Source: an uncultured Roseateles sp. (GTDB taxonomy: Bacteria > Pseudomonadota > Gammaproteobacteria > Burkholderiales > Burkholderiaceae_C). Taken from it: a stretch of DNA of 64,000 bases. Below the pieces are notes generated by a model. That model saw nothing but the letters and a program-made list of their open reading frames with translations, was not told where the DNA came from and made no database searches. A program made the position numbers and the translations under genes. Position 1 is the first letter of the stretch; every line of letters starts with the position of its first letter. The stretch spans positions 3,596,001 to 3,660,000 of the forward strand of contig NZ_OY729424.1 in assembly GCF_963422335.1 (NCBI RefSeq), given 5' to 3'. This document shows positions 28,243 through 36,266 of the stretch, piece after piece.

Positions 28243-29658
28243 TCAACGCTCGCTGATCGCACGCAGGCTGTCGCTGGTGAAGAAGTCGACCTTGAAGCGC
28301 TTGTCGCTCGTCTCCGGCAACCAGCGCACGTCCTTGCCGGCGCCGACGGTCACGAAGTCGGCCAGGTAGCGTTTCTGAATCAGGTCGTACTGCACGAAGG
28401 AGGAGCTGACGCAGGCGCTGCCCAGCTCCCAGGCCGGGATCAGGGTGGCCTCGCGCATCTTCCACAGCTCCCCTTGGGCGTCATAGTCCTCGCCCACGAG
28501 GATGATCCAGCTGTCTTCATCGATGTAGAACAGCTTGCGCGGCGCGTTATGGCGCATGCCCTTCTTGACCGTCGCCTCGACCACCCAGACCCGGTGGGCC
28601 TCGTAGCGGCGGTAGTCGGCATTGATGAACTTGTCCTGGTAGACCGCCTCGCGCTTGGCATTGAAATCGAGCTGGCGGAAGGTGTTGTACGGGACGTAGA
28701 TCTCCTTCTTGCCTACCAGCTTCCAGTCGAAGCGGGTGAGCAGGCCCTGGAACATCAGGGTCTCGTCGATGGTGTACTGGTTCTCGAAGCCGATCTGCGG
28801 CGCGTCGTAGCCGTAGGAGGGCAGGCGCCGCACGCGGCGCTGGCCGGGGAAGTAGTAGTAGACCTCGTTCTCCTTGTCGCCAAAGCTGTTGCGCGCCACC
28901 AGCGCCTGGCCGGCGGAGGCGGCCGGCGAGCGGGCGCCGAAGTAGTAGCCATACATCAGGCCGTTCTGTTCCTCGACCGTGTGCGCGCCATGGCTCGCCC
29001 AGGGGAAGGCGATGTGCACGGCGCCTTCCACATTGATCCAGTTGGCGCCGGCCTCGCGGGGCGAGACCAGGGTGAAGTTGCTCGCCCAGTCCACGCCCAC
29101 GCCCTTGTAATAGGTCTGGAAATTCCACATCGCCTCGGCCCCGCTGGCCGGGATCGGGAAGGGCACGCCGGGCAGCACGGCCTTGGCCAGCGCATTGCCA
29201 TCGTCCGTCAGCCGCGCCTGGGTCACGTTGCGCCGCGTGTTGGCATTGACCCAGTCGGGGGCCGTGCAATTGCGATGGCCGGGGTAGACATCCATGCGGT
29301 AGCCCGGGTTGCGCTTGAGCATCTGCAGCTGACCGGGCGACAGCTTGTCGGCATGCTTGTCGGCGGAGGCCGCGTCGATGCTGAACAGCGGCTTTTCCGC
29401 CCGGTGCTGCCAATGGGCCTCGCGCAGCTTGCCGAAGGCCCAGCCTGCGGTGGGCTGATCCGCCCCTTCCCAGGCGGGCACCGCCGCGCCCGCCGCGCGC
29501 TCGCCGCCGTTGGGGGTCAGCGTGGTGCCGAGCCGCTCGGCGTCTTTCTCGGTGGCGGCCAGAGGGAGGCTGGGCAGGGCCGCGATGGCCAGCAAGCCCA
29601 GGCAATGGGCAAGGCGTTGGCTGCAGCTGCGGTCAGTTCTTTTCATGTTCATCACCAT
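28243..29658 (-). CDS. DUF1329 envelope protein
   Basis: 471-residue exported protein of the DUF1329 family, whose members resemble LolA/LolB-like lipid-binding folds. Signal peptide at about 12-36 (RLAHCLGLLAIAALPSLPLA). Family features: ERLGTTLTPNGGERA near the start, YYYFPGQRRVRRLPSYGYD, NQYTIDETLMFQG and YEAHRVWVVEATVKKGMRH. DUF1329 genes usually occur with DUF1302 genes, as here (32147), often in clusters for hydrophobic substrates. Their exact role is unknown; transport of lipid-like molecules to the outer membrane has been proposed. The start is uncertain by up to four residues (ATG at 29658, 29652 or 29646). Confidence 0.85.
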   Translation of the reverse strand: MVMNMKRTDRSCSQRLAHCLGLLAIAALPSLPLAATEKDAERLGTTLTPNGGERAAGAAVPAWEGADQPTAGWAFGKLREAHWQHRAEKPLFSIDAASADKHADKLSPGQLQMLKRNPGYRMDVYPGHRNCTAPDWVNANTRRNVTQARLTDDGNALAKAVLPGVPFPIPASGAEAMWNFQTYYKGVGVDWASNFTLVSPREAGANWINVEGAVHIAFPWASHGAHTVEEQNGLMYGYYFGARSPAASAGQALVARNSFGDKENEVYYYFPGQRRVRRLPSYGYDAPQIGFENQYTIDETLMFQGLLTRFDWKLVGKKEIYVPYNTFRQLDFNAKREAVYQDKFINADYRRYEAHRVWVVEATVKKGMRHNAPRKLFYIDEDSWIILVGEDYDAQGELWKMREATLIPAWELGSACVSSSFVQYDLIQKRYLADFVTVGAGKDVRWLPETSDKRFKVDFFTSDSLRAISER

Positions 29659-29666
29659 GGGATGTA

Positions 29667-30821
29667 TCAGGGGAGATGTCTGTAGCTGCGCATCAGCTGC
29701 AGCAGGCGATCCGTGTCTATGGCCTTGAAGGCCGGACCCCGGGGTTTGATGAAGGACATGTCGCGGGCCGCCACCAGGGCGTTGATGACGGCCTCTTCGC
29801 AGGCCAGCGCAGTGGCGCGATGGAGTTCGTCCGTGAGGTTGTCTTCAAGGTAGTGCAGCGCCTTGACCGCCGCGCCGTGGTGCCGCTCCGCGCTGGACCA
29901 GGTCCGGCTGTTGGCGGTGCTGAAGGCCAGCATCAGATCGCCCGAGTTCACGCCGCCCGTGGTGCCGGTGCGCCCCATGCCCAGCGCGGCACGCTTGGCC
30001 AGCCGGCGCAGCTGCAGCGGGTTGAGCGGCGCATCGGTGGCCACCACCAGCACCACCGATCCGGTCTCGCGCTGCCCGGCTTCGGTCAGCGGCGCATCCT
30101 CGGGCCACAGCCGCCCGATCGGCACGCCGAGGATCTGCAGGTCTTCGCGGCTGCCGAAATTGGTCTGCACCAGGGCCCCGACGGTGTAGCGCCGGCCTTC
30201 GATGCTCACGCAGCGCGACGAGGTGCCGGTGCCGCCCTTGAACTCGTAGCACATCATGCCGGTGCCGCCGCCCACATTGCCTTCCGGTGGCGGGTCACTG
30301 CTGGCACCGTCCAGCGCCGCGGCCACATGCTCCCAGGCGATGTGCTGGCCGTTGATGTCGTTGGTGGCACCGTCATAGGTTTCCGCCACCACCGGCAGGT
30401 ACCAATGGTGCGAGCTGCGCATGGCGGGCACCTGCTCGATCATCCAGCGCGTCACGCTGTGGTGCACCATGCCCACGCTGTGGCTGTTGGTCAGCATGAC
30501 CGGGCCATTGAAGTAGCCGGCATCCTGCAGCCACTGCAGGCCGGTCATCTCGCCGTTGCCGTTGAAGGAGAACTGACCCGCCCACACCGACTGGTCGACC
30601 TGAGCGCGCCCGCGCGGAAAGATGGCCGTCACGCCGGTGCGCACCAGGGCCGCATCGGCACCCGACGTCGGCTCGGCATCGCAGCGCGTGTAGGTGCCGA
30701 CCTCCACGCCGGGGACATCGGTGATGGCGTTGCAGGGCCCCGTTTCGCCCACAAAAGGCAGGCCGAGTTCACGGGCTCGTGGTTTGGCCTGCGTCATCTC
30801 GGCGGCCATCGGCTCAGCCAT
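29667..30821 (-). CDS. P1 family aminopeptidase (DmpA/BapA type)
   Basis: 384-residue self-processing N-terminal-nucleophile hydrolase of the DmpA/BapA group, which releases N-terminal D- or L-amino acids or beta-amino acids from peptides and amides. Family signs: GPCNAITDVPGVEVG near the start, MLTNSHSVGMVH, FKGGTGTSSR and the processing site at G254-S255 in GSVVLVVATDAPLNP, where Ser255 becomes the nucleophile. GRTGTTGGVNSGDLMLAFST follows. No signal peptide is evident, so it should be cytoplasmic. The start has AAGGAG upstream. It is the first gene of the leftward operon with DUF1329 and MFS genes. Confidence 0.92.
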   Translation of the reverse strand: MAEPMAAEMTQAKPRARELGLPFVGETGPCNAITDVPGVEVGTYTRCDAEPTSGADAALVRTGVTAIFPRGRAQVDQSVWAGQFSFNGNGEMTGLQWLQDAGYFNGPVMLTNSHSVGMVHHSVTRWMIEQVPAMRSSHHWYLPVVAETYDGATNDINGQHIAWEHVAAALDGASSDPPPEGNVGGGTGMMCYEFKGGTGTSSRCVSIEGRRYTVGALVQTNFGSREDLQILGVPIGRLWPEDAPLTEAGQRETGSVVLVVATDAPLNPLQLRRLAKRAALGMGRTGTTGGVNSGDLMLAFSTANSRTWSSAERHHGAAVKALHYLEDNLTDELHRATALACEEAVINALVAARDMSFIKPRGPAFKAIDTDRLLQLMRSYRHLP

Positions 30822-30962
30822 CGCTATCTCCTTGGCATGTCGACCCGGCGGGCCGATGGATGCAAAGGTAAGGGCAGGGCGGAGGGGCGCGTTATCGCCG
30901 ACGCGAAAACCGCAGACCCGGAAAAACCCTTGCGGCAGCGCGAGGCCGGGCGGGCCCGGGCG

Positions 30963-31985
30963 TCAAAGCGTCTTCGGCAGGGGCGGCAGGCCCTGGGCCC
31001 GGCGCAGGGTTTCGGAGGGCAACTCGCCAAACTGCTGCCGGTAGTGAGCCGAGAAGTCGCTGAGGTGCCAGAAGCCCCAGCGTGCCGCGACGTCCTGCAC
31101 GCTGGACGGCCGCTCGTGGCCCCGCTTGAGGTCGCGCCGTGCACCGTTCAAGCGCACGGCCCGCAGGTACTTGACCGGGCTGATGCCCAGGATGTCGCGA
31201 AAGCAGTACTCCAGCTTGCGTGGCGTGGCGCCGAGCTCGCTGCACAGGCGCAGCAGGGTGGTCGGCTGATCCGGCTGCGCCAGCATCAGCTCACAGGCCC
31301 GGTCCACCACGCGCTGGCGTGCCTTGACGCTTTTGCAGGCGGCGCTGTCCACGCTGACCGGGATGGAGGCCATCCAGTCGGCCAGTATCTCGTCGCGCAT
31401 GCGCAGCATCACATCGGTGCTGTGCAAGGCCTCGGGCGCGCAATGAACATGCTTGAGCATGGCCAGGTGCGCCGCACGCAGACGCCCGGCCATGCCCGGC
31501 CGCACCTGTACCACCAGCTTGTGCGACAGCCAGCTGACCAGGGGCTTCTGGTACATGCGCTCCCACAGCGAGTTCAGCAGCGCACCGTCGACGACGATGC
31601 CCACCATGCTCAGATTCGCGGGGCTGGCCAGATCGAACTCTTCGCTGGGCCCGATGATCATGGACTCGCTGCCATGCCGCTGTCCGTGGAAGTAGGCCTC
31701 GCCCGGCTGGTCCAGCGTCATCGCGAAGCCGAACTGCCCGTCGGCCAGATGGCCGCGCTGCCGCACGGCGCAGTTGACGGTTTCATGCACCAGGCGCACG
31801 CCGGGCAGCTGCAGGTGGTTCAGCTCGCCGGCAAAGGGCCCCGCCGAGAGCTGGTCGTAGTGCATGGACCAATGCACCTGCGCGACCGCGTGCTCATCCA
31901 CATCGGTCGTGCGCCTGACGTCATGCCAGACCGGCGCGATCGGTGTGTGGGTCAGCGGGTCTGCGTGCACAGGTGAGGGTGGCAA
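30963..31985 (-). CDS. AraC family transcriptional regulator
   Basis: 340 residues. The N-terminal 210 form a ligand-sensing domain of the AraC-binding-like type. The C-terminal part (about 235-335) is the double helix-turn-helix: TTLLRLCSELGATPRKLEY, then ISPVKYLRAVRLNGARRDLK and VQDVAARWGFWHLSDFSAHY, the family signature. Likely activates the aminopeptidase-DUF1329-MFS operon starting 141 bases downstream and the divergent DUF1302 gene. The inducer is unknown. Confidence 0.92.
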   Translation of the reverse strand: MPPSPVHADPLTHTPIAPVWHDVRRTTDVDEHAVAQVHWSMHYDQLSAGPFAGELNHLQLPGVRLVHETVNCAVRQRGHLADGQFGFAMTLDQPGEAYFHGQRHGSESMIIGPSEEFDLASPANLSMVGIVVDGALLNSLWERMYQKPLVSWLSHKLVVQVRPGMAGRLRAAHLAMLKHVHCAPEALHSTDVMLRMRDEILADWMASIPVSVDSAACKSVKARQRVVDRACELMLAQPDQPTTLLRLCSELGATPRKLEYCFRDILGISPVKYLRAVRLNGARRDLKRGHERPSSVQDVAARWGFWHLSDFSAHYRQQFGELPSETLRRAQGLPPLPKTL

Positions 31986-32146
31986 TGAGGATGGGCCGTC
32001 AAACAGGCATGGCGGATTGTCTTCAATTCAAGCCCGGGGCGGGTGTGGGGGTTTCTCCCAGTGATGGCTTTTCGCGTTGGCGATAACGCGCCCGGCCCCT
32101 GGCGACTTACCGTCGCGCCCACTCTTCCAACACCGGGACACCGACC

Positions 32147-33790
32147 ATGAGCAGGCAATCAAACACGCGTCTGGCGGCACTGGCCGCTTGCGCCACCGTG
32201 GCGACAGGCGCCCAGGCCCTGACTTTCGATATCGAGGGCGGCAGCATCAGCCTGGATTCGACCGTCACGGTGGGCACGGGCCTGCGCCTCAAGGCCCCGG
32301 CCTGCGACCTGATCACGCAAGGCGCCACCGGCAGCGGCGCGCCGGCCGGCTGCATCGCACCCACCGCTGCCCTGGGCGACCAGGGCGATCTGAACTATGC
32401 CAAGGGCGATCGTTTCACGACCTTTCTCAAGGGCAGCCACGAGCTGGTGGTCAAGCTGCCCGAGGCGATCACGGTGCTGGGCCGGGTCAACTGGCTGAAG
32501 GATTTGTCGGCGGCCCAGACCACCGGCTACACCAGTGCCACGACGCCACCGACGCTCAGCGGCGGCCTGGCCGACGATGCGCGCAGCGATCTCAGGTTCA
32601 AGGCCCGCCTGCTTGACCTGTGGCTCAGCAAGACCTTCGATGTGGCCGGCCAGCAGGCGCGTGTTCGTGTCGGCAATCAGGTCATCAGCTGGGGGGAGAG
32701 CCTGTTCCTGCCCGGCGGCATCAACAGCACCAATGCGATGGACGTGATGCGCCTGTCCCAGCCCGGCACCCAGCTCAAGGAAGTGTTTCTGCCCGCGCCC
32801 ATGGCCAGCGTGGCGTCGTCGCTGGGCCATGGCCTGAATGCCGAGGCCTATGTGCAAGCCAGGTGGAATGCCAACTACATGCCGCCGACGGGCAGCTACT
32901 GGTCGGTCTCCAACGGCCTGGGCAAGGGCCATGAAGCCTACGGCCTGGCCGAGAGCAAGGCGCGCAACGGTGGGCAGTGGGGCGCCTCGCTGCGCTATCA
33001 GCCCGAGGGCACGGCCTTGAACCTGGGCCTGTATGCGATGAACTACCACGACAAGGGGCCGCAGTTCAGCACCAACCTGGACGGCACAGGCGCGCTCGGC
33101 TTCGCCTACCCGGAAGACCGCCGGCTCTACGGCGTCAGCGCCAATTTCCCGGTGGGCGATTGGGCTATCGGTGCGGAGCTTTCCTATCGTCCGAAGGACG
33201 CCGTGGCGCTCAATCCGGCGGCCAGCGGCTGCGCCTCTCAGAACGGCAATTGCTGGGTCGACGAAAAGCGTCTGCAGGCACACCTGACCGGCCTGCTCAG
33301 CCTGTCGCCCAGCGTGGGCGGCGGCCTGCTGAAGCTGCTCGGGGCGCAGACCGCCACCCTGCTGGCGGAGGCGGTGGTGATCCGCTATCCCGGATTGAAG
33401 CGCAGCTATGGCGGCGATCCGATCGCCGCCGGCGCCTGGGGCTGGGGCCAGGAATTCGACCCGGCGGCGGCGCCCGAGGCGGTGGGGTCAAAGACCTCCT
33501 GGGGCTACAACTTCGACTTCAGCTGGGTCTACGACGGCACGCTGATCGCCGGGTGGCAGGTCGTGCCCGAGGTCTACTTCTTCCATGCCGTCAAGGGCCG
33601 CACCCCGAATGGTCAGGGCCTGTTCATGCAGGGCGCCAAGTCGATCAATCTGACGGTCAGCTTTGTGCAGAACCCGGCCGACTGGCAGCTGGCGGTCAAT
33701 ATCGGCACCTTCTGGGGCGGCAGCCGTGTGTTCGACCAGCCCTATCGTGACCGGACCTTCCTCGGGCTCACGCTGGCGCGCAACTTCTGA
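32147..33790 (+). CDS. DUF1302 outer-membrane protein
   Basis: 547-residue exported protein with signal peptide (RLAALAACATVATGAQA), then LTFDIEGGSISLDSTVTVGTG and the family segment KSHELVVKL-like GSHELVVKLP, VRVGNQVISWGESLFLPGGI. The rest is rich in alternating beta-strand patterns and ends with Phe (LTLARNF), as in outer-membrane barrels. DUF1302 proteins pair with DUF1329 proteins (here 28243-29658) and are thought to act in transport across the outer membrane; the cargo is unknown. Transcribed away from the AraC gene, sharing a 161-base gap with it. Confidence 0.86.
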   Translation: MSRQSNTRLAALAACATVATGAQALTFDIEGGSISLDSTVTVGTGLRLKAPACDLITQGATGSGAPAGCIAPTAALGDQGDLNYAKGDRFTTFLKGSHELVVKLPEAITVLGRVNWLKDLSAAQTTGYTSATTPPTLSGGLADDARSDLRFKARLLDLWLSKTFDVAGQQARVRVGNQVISWGESLFLPGGINSTNAMDVMRLSQPGTQLKEVFLPAPMASVASSLGHGLNAEAYVQARWNANYMPPTGSYWSVSNGLGKGHEAYGLAESKARNGGQWGASLRYQPEGTALNLGLYAMNYHDKGPQFSTNLDGTGALGFAYPEDRRLYGVSANFPVGDWAIGAELSYRPKDAVALNPAASGCASQNGNCWVDEKRLQAHLTGLLSLSPSVGGGLLKLLGAQTATLLAEAVVIRYPGLKRSYGGDPIAAGAWGWGQEFDPAAAPEAVGSKTSWGYNFDFSWVYDGTLIAGWQVVPEVYFFHAVKGRTPNGQGLFMQGAKSINLTVSFVQNPADWQLAVNIGTFWGGSRVFDQPYRDRTFLGLTLARNF

Positions 33791-33793
33791 ACG

Positions 33794-33817
33794 AAAAAAG
33801 CGCCCCGGAGGGCGCTT
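33794..33817 (-). terminator. Rho-independent terminator of the subtilase gene
   Basis: Perfect 8-bp stem AAGCGCCC (33798-33805) / GGGCGCTT (33810-33817), loop CGGA, with a run of six T on the minus strand. It lies between the convergent DUF1302 and subtilase genes. The T-run serves the minus strand; the plus strand has only a weak tract. Confidence 0.85.
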
Positions 33818-33844
33818 GAAAGAATGTGCCGACAGGCACCGGGC

Positions 33845-35968
33845 TCAGCCGCGGGGGCTGACACCGCGGCGGCGGCGAGCCACCGTGCCCAGCAGGCCCA
33901 GGCCTGCCAGCAGCATGGCCCAGGTCTGGGGTTCCGGCACGGCCGTGACGTCCAGGCGCACGCTGTCCGGGCCATAGGTCAGCTTGGTCACGTAGCCGGC
34001 GGTGAGACCGTCGATCTGCACCGTGGCGAAGTGGCCCAGCAGGTTGTGAGCGCTCAGCAGCGTGAAGCTGCCGGCGCCGAAGCCGTTGAGCAGGCTCACC
34101 TGCAGCGTGCCGCCGAGGAAGGCGGTGCCGCTGATGTTGAGCCAGTCGGCCGCGCCAAAACCCACGTCCAGATCCAGCGCGCCGGTCGGGAACTGGGCAA
34201 AGCTGCCCAGCACGCTCAGGGTGCCGATCGAGTTCTCGCCCGGTGCCACATGGCCGGCCTGGTTCAGCAGATCGCCGGCAATGGTGGCGGTGCCAGCCAG
34301 CGTGCCGCCGAAGATGACCACGTCGCCGCTGCCAAAGGCATTGGCAGAGCGGCCCACCAGTGTGCCGCCGAAAACTTCGACGCCGCCCGAGAAGCTGTTG
34401 TTGCCGCTCAGCACCAGGGTGCCCGCGCCCGACTTGGACAGGCTGCCCTCATACACGCGCGCATTGCGTGCGGCTTCGCGCGCCACGCCCATCGTGTACT
34501 CGGTCTGATCGTCGGCGCTGGCGCCGGCGGGCAGGCCGTTGGTCCAGCCCTTGCTGGTCTTGGTCGTCAGCCAGCTGGCAGCCTCGGCCTGGTCTTCCAG
34601 CTTGCGTGCCTTGATCGCCACGTCGGAGATATTGTTCGACCAGGTGTCGTTCTGCCCCTGCGTGTTGACGGCGAACTTGCCCAGGAACTGGCCCGGGCCG
34701 TTCATCGCGTTCTTCAGGCTGATCGTGCCCCAGCCGTTGCGGGCGTCGGGCACCAGGGTGTTCTGACCGGCGGTCGGGTTGGCGATGGCCGTGCCGACGG
34801 CGTTGTTGATGGTGCCGTTCTGGATGCCGGTGGTCTTCATCACCTCCAGCGCCTGGGCGTTGGTCATGTAGCCGAAGCGCTCCATGATCACGGCCAGCGA
34901 GCCGGACGCATGGGGTGCGGCCATCGAGGTACCCGACAGGCTGGAGTAGGTTGCCGTCGTGCCGGCACCGTTGACCGTGCTGCCGTTGATGGCATTGCCC
35001 GGTGCCGTCATGCAGGACCATTTCTCCATGCCGCACTGGTTGTACAGCTGTGCGCCGGGCACATTGACCGAGCCGTCGGCATTCAGCGACTGACCCACGG
35101 CTGCACCGCTGATCGTCAGGTTCTGGCGGATGGCAGCAACAGCCAGCCAGTTGCTCTCCAGCTCTGGCATGTAGTAGGGCATGCCGGAGCGGGCGCTGGC
35201 ATTGGCGAAGCCGGTGTTGCCGGCGCTGAAGACCATCACCGTGCCGGTCTTGGCCGCATCGACGGCGCCCTTCATCCAGACGTCGTCGCGGGCCAGAAAG
35301 CCCCAGGCGCCGATCAGGCCTGCCACGCCGGTGGCGCTGGGGCCCAGCGTGTTGTACTGCTCGCTATTGGGCTGGCTGCCCCAGCTGGTGCTGATGATGC
35401 GCACGCCCTGGGCGTTGACGCCGCGGTACACATCGGCCACATAGCCTTGCTCCAGGGTCTGCGCGGCAGTCTGCGTGACCTGGGGCAGGCCGAACAGCAC
35501 GCCGTCGGTCTTGTGGGTATTGCCCACATAGAGGTCGGCGTTGAAGGCCACGCCGTGGAAGTTGTTGACCCCGCCGATGCTGCCGTCGCGCGAGGCGGCG
35601 ATGGTGCCTGAGACATGGGTGCCATGGGTATCGTTATAGGCCGCGTTCTGCGCGCCGGAAATGCCGTTGACGGTGACCGCGTGGTAGCGAGAAGCGGTCA
35701 GCTGCGGATGCAGATTGAAGTAGCCGGAGTCCACCATGCCGACCTTGACGCCGGCGCCGCTGTAGCCGGCCGCATAGGCGAACTCGGCGCCGAGGGAACG
35801 CAGACCCCAGTCGCTATTGAACTCGGCGGTGCGCCAGCTGGCGGGGTTGCCCAGGGTGCCGGGGTCGCCTGCGTAGGTGACAATGGCCTGGGCCTGCAGC
35901 GCGGCGAAACCGCTCAGCATGAGCGCCGCCAGGCGGGTGACTTGCAGTGGGGTTCGGGAGTGCTTCAT
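33845..35968 (-). CDS. Subtilisin-like serine protease with autotransporter-type repeat and PEP-CTERM signal
   Basis: 707-residue exported protease. Signal peptide (VTRLAALMLSGFAALQAQA), then an S8 domain with the full catalytic set: D80 in VGMVDSGYF, H115 in DTHGTHVSG, oxyanion N251 in FSAGNTG and S348 in LSGTSMAAPHASG. A beta-helical stretch follows with the passenger-repeat pattern GAGTLVLSGNNSFSGGVEVF. The tail is PEP-CTERM: VPEPQTWAMLLAGLGLLG and RRRR. Autotransporter subtilases have a similar passenger but end in a beta-barrel; here the barrel is replaced by the exosortase signal. The ATG at 35968 has GAGGAA upstream; the ATG at 36094 adds residues without signal-peptide character. Confidence 0.92.
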   Translation of the reverse strand: MKHSRTPLQVTRLAALMLSGFAALQAQAIVTYAGDPGTLGNPASWRTAEFNSDWGLRSLGAEFAYAAGYSGAGVKVGMVDSGYFNLHPQLTASRYHAVTVNGISGAQNAAYNDTHGTHVSGTIAASRDGSIGGVNNFHGVAFNADLYVGNTHKTDGVLFGLPQVTQTAAQTLEQGYVADVYRGVNAQGVRIISTSWGSQPNSEQYNTLGPSATGVAGLIGAWGFLARDDVWMKGAVDAAKTGTVMVFSAGNTGFANASARSGMPYYMPELESNWLAVAAIRQNLTISGAAVGQSLNADGSVNVPGAQLYNQCGMEKWSCMTAPGNAINGSTVNGAGTTATYSSLSGTSMAAPHASGSLAVIMERFGYMTNAQALEVMKTTGIQNGTINNAVGTAIANPTAGQNTLVPDARNGWGTISLKNAMNGPGQFLGKFAVNTQGQNDTWSNNISDVAIKARKLEDQAEAASWLTTKTSKGWTNGLPAGASADDQTEYTMGVAREAARNARVYEGSLSKSGAGTLVLSGNNSFSGGVEVFGGTLVGRSANAFGSGDVVIFGGTLAGTATIAGDLLNQAGHVAPGENSIGTLSVLGSFAQFPTGALDLDVGFGAADWLNISGTAFLGGTLQVSLLNGFGAGSFTLLSAHNLLGHFATVQIDGLTAGYVTKLTYGPDSVRLDVTAVPEPQTWAMLLAGLGLLGTVARRRRGVSPRG

Positions 35969-36266
35969 CGGGGTTCCTCTGATATGTTTTTGGATCGGGG
36001 CCGCAGGCATGGTGCTTACAGAACCCGCCCAGATCGGCGACACCGACATGCATGCCGACATCAACCATCCGGGCGAATTCATCGTAGTCACCACAGGCCG
36101 AAAAGTGTGCGGTTTTTCACGCGTTTGTCATGACGTGGGCGATGCACGCCCATGTGCGTGACCTGACCCCCGAAGTACCGTGCGCTATGCGGTCAGATAC
36201 GGGTCATTCCCGATACCGTGATCAAGCGGCGCACAGGCGGCGATAAGCACCGATAATCCGCGCCTC
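35969..36266. other. Gap between the divergent subtilase and hrpA genes
   Basis: 298 bases holding the start regions of two divergent genes. No gene, strong sigma-70 promoter pair or conserved RNA was recognised. Short open frames here lack ribosome-binding sites. Confidence 0.5.
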
